From positions 376,989 to 440,988 of the forward strand of contig VGBR01000001.1 of the NCBI GenBank assembly GCA_016870355.1: a stretch of DNA of 64,000 nt. The letters are read 5' to 3'. Positions within the stretch are counted from its first letter, which is position 1. The number at the start of each line of letters is the position of its first letter. This document shows, piece after piece, positions 60,180 to 64,000 of this stretch. Both the position numbers and the translations under genes were made by a program. Source of the DNA: Actinomycetota bacterium (GTDB lineage Bacteria; Actinomycetota; Acidimicrobiia; IMCC26256; PALSA-555). The notes under the pieces were generated by a model. That model did not search any database, was not told the origin of the DNA, and saw nothing but the letters and a program-made list of their open reading frames with translations.

Positions 60180-60670
60180 GGCCGCTCGAGCTCGTGAACG
60201 GGGAGCCGACCGGCCGCGAGCTCGTCATCGAGGAGATCGAGGAGCTGCGCGCACGGGTCGCCCCCGACCTCTTCACCGGGTTCGATCCGTCCACGTGGCC
60301 CACCACGTCGATGCCAGCCTTCGCGCTCGCGGCCCATGCTTACGAGCGAGATGACGGCTGCGGAGAGCGGGTGAGCCTCGCGTTGCGCAGCGCGCTCTTC
60401 GAGAAGGGTCGCGACATCTCCGACTCCCAGATCCTGGCCGCGATCGCCGCGGAAGAGGGCATCGACCTGCCCGACCTCGCCGACGACTCGAGCGCGCGTC
60501 GAGACTGGGCCGCGAGCAAGGAGCGCGGCGTGCAGGGCTCGCCGCACTACTTCGTCGGTGACGACGACTACTTCTGTCCGTCGTTCGACATCGAGCGGGT
60601 CGATGACGAGCTGCGCATCAACCCCGATCCCGAAGGCTTCCAGGAGTTCGTCGACCGCGTCTTGCGCTGA
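60180..60670 (+). pseudogene. DsbA-family oxidoreductase, N-terminally truncated
   Basis: From about 60185 the frame reads PLELVNGEPTGRELV, then STWPTTSMPAFALAAHAYERD, LALRSALFEKGRDISD and GVQGSPHYFVGDDDYFCPSFDI, a good match to the helical insert and C-terminal part of DsbA-like proteins (2-hydroxychromene-carboxylate isomerase-like group). The thioredoxin strand with the redox CxxC, about 50 residues, is lacking. The frame is open upstream to 60026 without similarity. It joins head to head with the ABM-like remnant. Confidence 0.6.
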
Positions 60671-60706
60671 CGCGCGAAGGGGAACGACAGTGACACCGGC
60701 TCAGCG

Positions 60707-60925
60707 TCAGCAGCCAGGTCGCGCTCGCCAGGTCGACCGCACGCAGGCGTTCCTCGTGTCGCCGTCACCCGTGTGCACCTGTGCGCTGTCCGGGAGCGCT
60801 GACGCGAGGTCGTCCTCGTCGCCGGATGCCAGCACCGTCAACGCGGCACCCCGGTCGGCCAGCAGTCGCGCGACGCGAACCGTCAGGCGTGACAGCCCGG
60901 TGAGGACGAAGCGCTGATCGGGCAA
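60707..60925 (-). pseudogene. TrkA-N/RCK-type nucleotide-binding domain, N-terminal remnant
   Basis: From a TTG at 60925 the first 55 residues read QRFVLTGLSRLTVRVARLLADRGAALTVL, abridged, and AQVHTGDGD, like the NAD-binding start of potassium-uptake TrkA-N domains. After that the sequence turns to Arg/Trp-rich nonsense and stops at 60707. The rest of the domain is missing. The 310-base gap between the DsbA-like and zinc-ribbon genes holds nothing else that I recognise. Confidence 0.45.
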
Positions 60926-60982
60926 CCGAAGCTCCTCGGCACGGTCGAACGCCGCACGGTAGACGCTCTACGGTGAGCGGCC

Positions 60983-61708
60983 ATGAGCGATACCAAGTGG
61001 TGCCCGACATGCGGTGCGGAGTACGTCGCCGGCCACGCGACGTGCGCCGACTGTGGCGTGCCGCTGGTCGACGCGGAACCTGCGACATCGGTGCCGTCTT
61101 CGCCCGAGGTCGTGCGTGGCGGTGACGAGGAGCTCGACGCGGTCGAGTTCGACCTCACGGAATGGCCTGCGGACGCGCGCACCCAGCTCGAGTTCATGCT
61201 GCGGGGACCGGGGATCACCTTCGAGTGGATCGAAGATGGAGTGCTCGCGGTGCCCGGCGCCGAAGCCGACTTCGTTGAGGAGCGGATCGAGTACCTCGCC
61301 GAGGGACCGCCCGACGAGATCACCGAAGAGAGCAACGAATGGCGTGTCACCGGTCCCGAGACCGGAGCCGGCTCCAACGAGCTGACGATCGACGACTTCT
61401 ACGAGGGCGACCCGGCGCGCGAGGACTCCGAGGAGTCACAGTTCGGTGCGGAGTGGACCGACGACGAAGGCGTGCAGTGCGAGGTGAGCTGGATCCACGA
61501 CACCGAAGAGCTCTACCTCATGCGGGCACCGAAGTGGATGCCGTTCATGGTCGAGGTGCTCGATGTGCTCCCGAAGGAAGAGGTCGGTCATCTCCTCCGC
61601 GGCTGGGAGACCGCGATGCCGACGGCAAACAGCGTGCAGTGGGTGCGCGACCGCCTTGCGGCGCAAGCCGAGCAGCGACCCGCGGACGACGAGTCGATCA
61701 CTCCCTAG
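60983..61708 (+). CDS. Zinc-ribbon protein with DUF2007-like signal-transducing domain
   Basis: 241 residues. Residues 6-27 hold CPTCG and CADCG, a four-Cys zinc ribbon (WCPTCGAEYVAGHATC). The rest is acidic and soluble, with two related alpha/beta units (QLEFMLRGPGITFEWIEDGVLAVPG; APKWMPFMVEVLDVLP), similar to DUF2007/PII-like folds found after zinc ribbons in other actinomycete proteins. Its last codons overlap the convergent nucleotidyltransferase gene by 11 bases. Role unknown. Confidence 0.7.
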   Translation: MSDTKWCPTCGAEYVAGHATCADCGVPLVDAEPATSVPSSPEVVRGGDEELDAVEFDLTEWPADARTQLEFMLRGPGITFEWIEDGVLAVPGAEADFVEERIEYLAEGPPDEITEESNEWRVTGPETGAGSNELTIDDFYEGDPAREDSEESQFGAEWTDDEGVQCEVSWIHDTEELYLMRAPKWMPFMVEVLDVLPKEEVGHLLRGWETAMPTANSVQWVRDRLAAQAEQRPADDESITP

Positions 61709-62480
61709 GGTCGCGGGCTTCGGCGTCGACGGCCTGCACGGTTCGGCCGTCGGTGAGGCGGATCGCGAAGTGAAGATGCTCATCGGGTTCGACGCGCGCG
61801 TCGGGCCACACGACGGATGACTCCACGGTGCCGTCCACGACCGCGCCGTCACCGATCACCGACTCACCGCCCGAGACGAGCAGGTTGGCAGCCAGGTAGT
61901 GGCGGGGCGTGCCGCAGTCGGTGAAGCTCCATCGCGTAGGGATGAGCTCGAGCGCGCCCGCCTCCCTGGCCGGCTGCCAGCGCTCGGTGTGCAGATGTGA
62001 GGGCGTGTCGGGGAGATCACGCACCGCCGACCACGGCATCACGCACGCGCCGGCGTACCGCCAGATCCCGTCGAAGTCGGGGTCATGCTCGTCGAACGCG
62101 ACGAGCAACCGGATGCGCTCGCCATCCCAGCCGTCGAAGAGCTCGGTCAGGTCGGGCGCCGTGAGCGCGTCGGCGTTGGTGACGACGATCGGATCGCCTT
62201 CGATCCAGTCACGAAGCCGACCGAGCGCGCCCGCGGTTCCCAGCGCCTCGGTGGGCTCGACCGACACGTGCACCGACGGATGGTGCTCGGCCAAGTGGGC
62301 CTCCATCTGCTCCCGATGCGCATGCACGTTCACCGCGATCTGCGTCTCATCGAGCCGGATCCGATCGATGGCGTAGTCGAGGAGGGGCCGGTTGCCGACC
62401 GGGCACAGCGCCTTCGGGCGCAGCTCGGTCAACGGCTTGAGCCGGGTGCCGTGACCGGCTGCCAGGACGATGCCCTTCAC
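61698..62480 (-). CDS. Sugar nucleotidyltransferase (mannose-1-phosphate guanylyltransferase-like)
   Basis: 260 residues from the GTG at 62480. GIVLAAGHGTRLKPLTELRPKAL is the nucleotide-binding start with the catalytic Arg and Lys. It continues PLLDYAID, the metal Asp in VVTNADALTAPD, and LGTAGAL. The C-terminal left-handed helix is short (GDGAVVDGTVESSVVW), as in MPG1/ManC-like bacterial enzymes that make NDP-sugars for glycans. Which sugar is used cannot be told. Confidence 0.85.
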   Translation of the reverse strand: MKGIVLAAGHGTRLKPLTELRPKALCPVGNRPLLDYAIDRIRLDETQIAVNVHAHREQMEAHLAEHHPSVHVSVEPTEALGTAGALGRLRDWIEGDPIVVTNADALTAPDLTELFDGWDGERIRLLVAFDEHDPDFDGIWRYAGACVMPWSAVRDLPDTPSHLHTERWQPAREAGALELIPTRWSFTDCGTPRHYLAANLLVSGGESVIGDGAVVDGTVESSVVWPDARVEPDEHLHFAIRLTDGRTVQAVDAEARDPRE

Positions 62481-62582
62481 CAGCGCAGTGTCACAGACTC
62501 GCCTCGAAAAGTCGCAAGGTTGGGTGCGCCCGGGACTCCCTCTTTCCGAAGACCGGCGCCGCCGGTCGGAGGAGGCACCATC

Positions 62583-63209
62583 ATGGGCAGCACCCGTCGT
62601 CTCGTCATCGCCGGAGCCTCGATGCTCGCGGCCCTCGCCATCGCAGTGGGGACTGTCTCGTTGGGCAGCGAGCGGCCCGCCACCGACCTCGGCGACGACC
62701 GGGCCCTGGGCACGGACGTCGCGGTGGTCGCTCCGGGCCCATCCGCGCCATCGACCACCGTCGAGGTGCCGGCGCCCGCGGCCGCACCGGATCGCCCCGA
62801 CGTGCCGATCCCGGCACCGGACGCGCCCATCGTTCCCGAAGCCGCCGAGCCGCCCGCCGAGGTCCCGATCCCGAGCAACCCCGTGCCGCTGCCGGATCGC
62901 AGCGGACCGACGATCTCGAACATCCGGATGTCCGGGTGCAGGGTCATCGCCGACATCACCGACCCGGCTGGGGTCGCGGTCGCGACGCTGTCGTGGACGG
63001 GAGTTCCCGACCCCTCGTTCGGGAAGTTGTGGTTCGAGCAGCCCGGGTCGTCGCGCATGTGGGAGCGCCTCAACGGCACAGGCTGGGAGGGCAGTCGGCA
63101 CTGGCCACACCAGGAGATGGTGTTCACGGTGACCGCCGTTGACAGGACGCTGGTTGGCAACCGCTCGTCAGTGAGCTGGATTGAGAGCGCGTGGGACTAC
63201 CCCTGCTGA
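62583..63209 (+). CDS. Secreted protein of unknown function with Pro/Ala-rich linker
   Basis: 208 residues, ATG at 62583 after GGAGGAGG. A signal anchor (VIAGASMLAALAIAVGTVSLG), then about 70 residues of Pro, Ala and Val (VPAPAAAPDRPDVPIPAP), then a compact C-terminal domain of about 90 residues, from PTISNIRMSGCRVIADITDP to the final Cys. It has two Cys that could pair (in SGCRV and at the end). The strand-rich domain may be Ig-like. Codon use and the ribosome site support a real gene. I do not recognise the family. Confidence 0.7.
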   Translation: MGSTRRLVIAGASMLAALAIAVGTVSLGSERPATDLGDDRALGTDVAVVAPGPSAPSTTVEVPAPAAAPDRPDVPIPAPDAPIVPEAAEPPAEVPIPSNPVPLPDRSGPTISNIRMSGCRVIADITDPAGVAVATLSWTGVPDPSFGKLWFEQPGSSRMWERLNGTGWEGSRHWPHQEMVFTVTAVDRTLVGNRSSVSWIESAWDYPC

Positions 63210-63551
63210 TCGTGGGGGCGCTCGCGCTACCGTCCGGCCGTGTGTCACGACCCTGCACCGCGGGCAGGCGACCCCACGTGAACGATGCGGTCGGCGGGCC
63301 GAGCGTGCCACGTGCTTGGACGTACCTGCTGGCGATGAGGGCTAGGCGTCACGGCTGAGGATCACTCGGGCGCTCCACCCGCGCAGCTCCTCCAACGCCC
63401 ACTGGCCACCACCGGTAGCGACGGCCGCGCGGTAGCGCGCGTGGCGGGCGAACTCGGGCAAGTTGGGCATGAAGCGGGGTACCCCTCGAGAACCGGATGA
63501 AACCGCGTGGTTTCGATCGCGCATGGACGCACCTGCCACGCTTGCGCCCAC
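63210..63551. other. Intergenic region before the MMPL gene, with an inverted repeat
   Basis: 342 bases with no confident gene. A minus-strand frame from 63470 to 63342 (NLPEFARHARYRAAVATGGG) could be a remnant or a small protein, but I cannot tie it to a family. At 63499-63514 GAAACC-gcgt-GGTTTC is a perfect 6-base inverted repeat 38 bases before the MMPL start, a possible operator for the transporter. Confidence 0.4.
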
Positions 63552-64000
63552 ATGCTCCGACGCATCGCCACCCTGTGCTTTCGTCACCGTCGCCTCACGC
63601 TCGTGGGGTGGCTGGCGTTGGTGATCGGGCTGGGCGCAGTCGCCAACGGAGTGGGCGACGAATTCGTCGAGGGCTTCCGGAACAACAACACCGAGGCTGC
63701 GAAGGCGTCGGCGCTGCTCGAGCGGACCTTCCCCGACCGCGCCGGCGACACCGGCGAGCTCGTCGTGCACTCCGCCGACGGGCTGATCGACGAGTCGACC
63801 GGCAAAGCGCGCCCGGAGGTCGAAGCGCTCATCGACGAGACGCTCGCCCGGATCGACCGACGGCTTGATCTCGTCAGCGGCTCGACGAGTCCCTTCGTTG
63901 ATGAGGGCGCGCGCCAGATCTCACAAGACGCGACCACCGCCTACGCCGAGATCCAGCTGACGACACGGGCGACGGAGCTCCCGGAGGCGGATGCTCGCAC
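63552..64000 (+). CDS. MMPL-family transporter, N-terminal part (partial)
   Basis: The frame is open from the ATG at 63552 to the window edge (149 codons), so the stop lies outside. LCFRHRRLTLVGWLALVIGLGAVANGVG is the first helix of MMPL/RND-type lipid exporters, followed by EFVEGFRNNNTEAAKASALLERTFPDRAGDT, abridged to its pattern: the porter loop with the family's polar EFxEGF and Phe-Pro. Such proteins export lipids or glycolipids in actinomycetes. It appears unbroken so far. Confidence 0.85.
   Translation, partial: MLRRIATLCFRHRRLTLVGWLALVIGLGAVANGVGDEFVEGFRNNNTEAAKASALLERTFPDRAGDTGELVVHSADGLIDESTGKARPEVEALIDETLARIDRRLDLVSGSTSPFVDEGARQISQDATTAYAEIQLTTRATELPEADAR

Noticed and set aside
1-64000. 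tRNA, rRNA, insertion sequences, prophage or CRISPR arrays
   Set aside because: No cloverleaf with TTCGAAT/C-type arms, no transposase or integrase motif and no regular repeat-spacer pattern were found by eye; a covariance-model scan would be needed to exclude weak tRNA or ncRNA genes.

Overview
The window is GC-rich (roughly 70%) DNA from a high-GC Gram-positive bacterium, most likely an actinomycete-type lineage (Actinomycetota, perhaps an uncultured Acidimicrobiia-like group). The inference rests on GTG/TTG starts, ATGA/GTGA-coupled genes, F420/FMN-type PPOX proteins, many lipid and CoA genes, cytochromes P450 and an MMPL transporter. Reading is limited by strong GC-driven antisense frames; I kept only frames with recognisable protein families.

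1-4.5 kb: end of a TetR-like regulator, two SDR dehydrogenases, a molybdopterin oxidoreductase and an ABM-like protein in one coupled run. 4.6-14.9 kb: two divergent, paralogous branched-chain-amino-acid-type (Liv) ABC cassettes. One has a LivH-LivM fusion; the other has a LivH-LivM-LivG triple fusion. 14.9-24.5 kb: thiolase/DUF35 pair, amidase, secreted alpha/beta hydrolase, NTF2-like protein, drug-type ABC exporter, sulfatase and DUF1330 protein. 24.5-26 kb: two broken genes joined head to head.

26-32.2 kb is the most striking region. An ECF-type vitamin transporter (S, fused A-A, T) is divergent from a cobalamin riboswitch that precedes two secreted proteins. These look like the alpha/alpha-barrel and the DUF4430 beta-domain of animal transcobalamin/intrinsic factor, split over two genes. 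The second is predicted to be tethered by a C-terminal membrane helix. I propose a surface vitamin B12 capture and uptake system.

32-41 kb: methyltransferase, DUF2277, decayed transporter and Gfo/Idh genes, PPOX pair, two enoyl-CoA hydratases, a 3Fe-4S ferredoxin divergent from an NTF2 protein around a perfect palindrome, SDR, AlkB, quinone reductase, and a SurE with a signal peptide. 41-46.7 kb: a VTC/DUF4956/CotH/phosphotransferase set followed by a P450. 46.7-60 kb: GH4 enzyme, two CaiB-type CoA-transferases, cupredoxin, YbhN-like membrane protein, arylsulfatase, P450, thiolase and an HMG-CoA-synthase-like protein fused to an OB domain; two copies of a hairpin-rich repeat precede the GH4 and arylsulfatase genes. 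60-64 kb: gene remnants, a zinc-ribbon protein, a sugar nucleotidyltransferase, a secreted protein and the start of an MMPL transporter.

A second theme is gene decay: at least twelve short remnants are visible. Three of the sites are divergent pairs in which both genes have lost their 5' ends at one junction.
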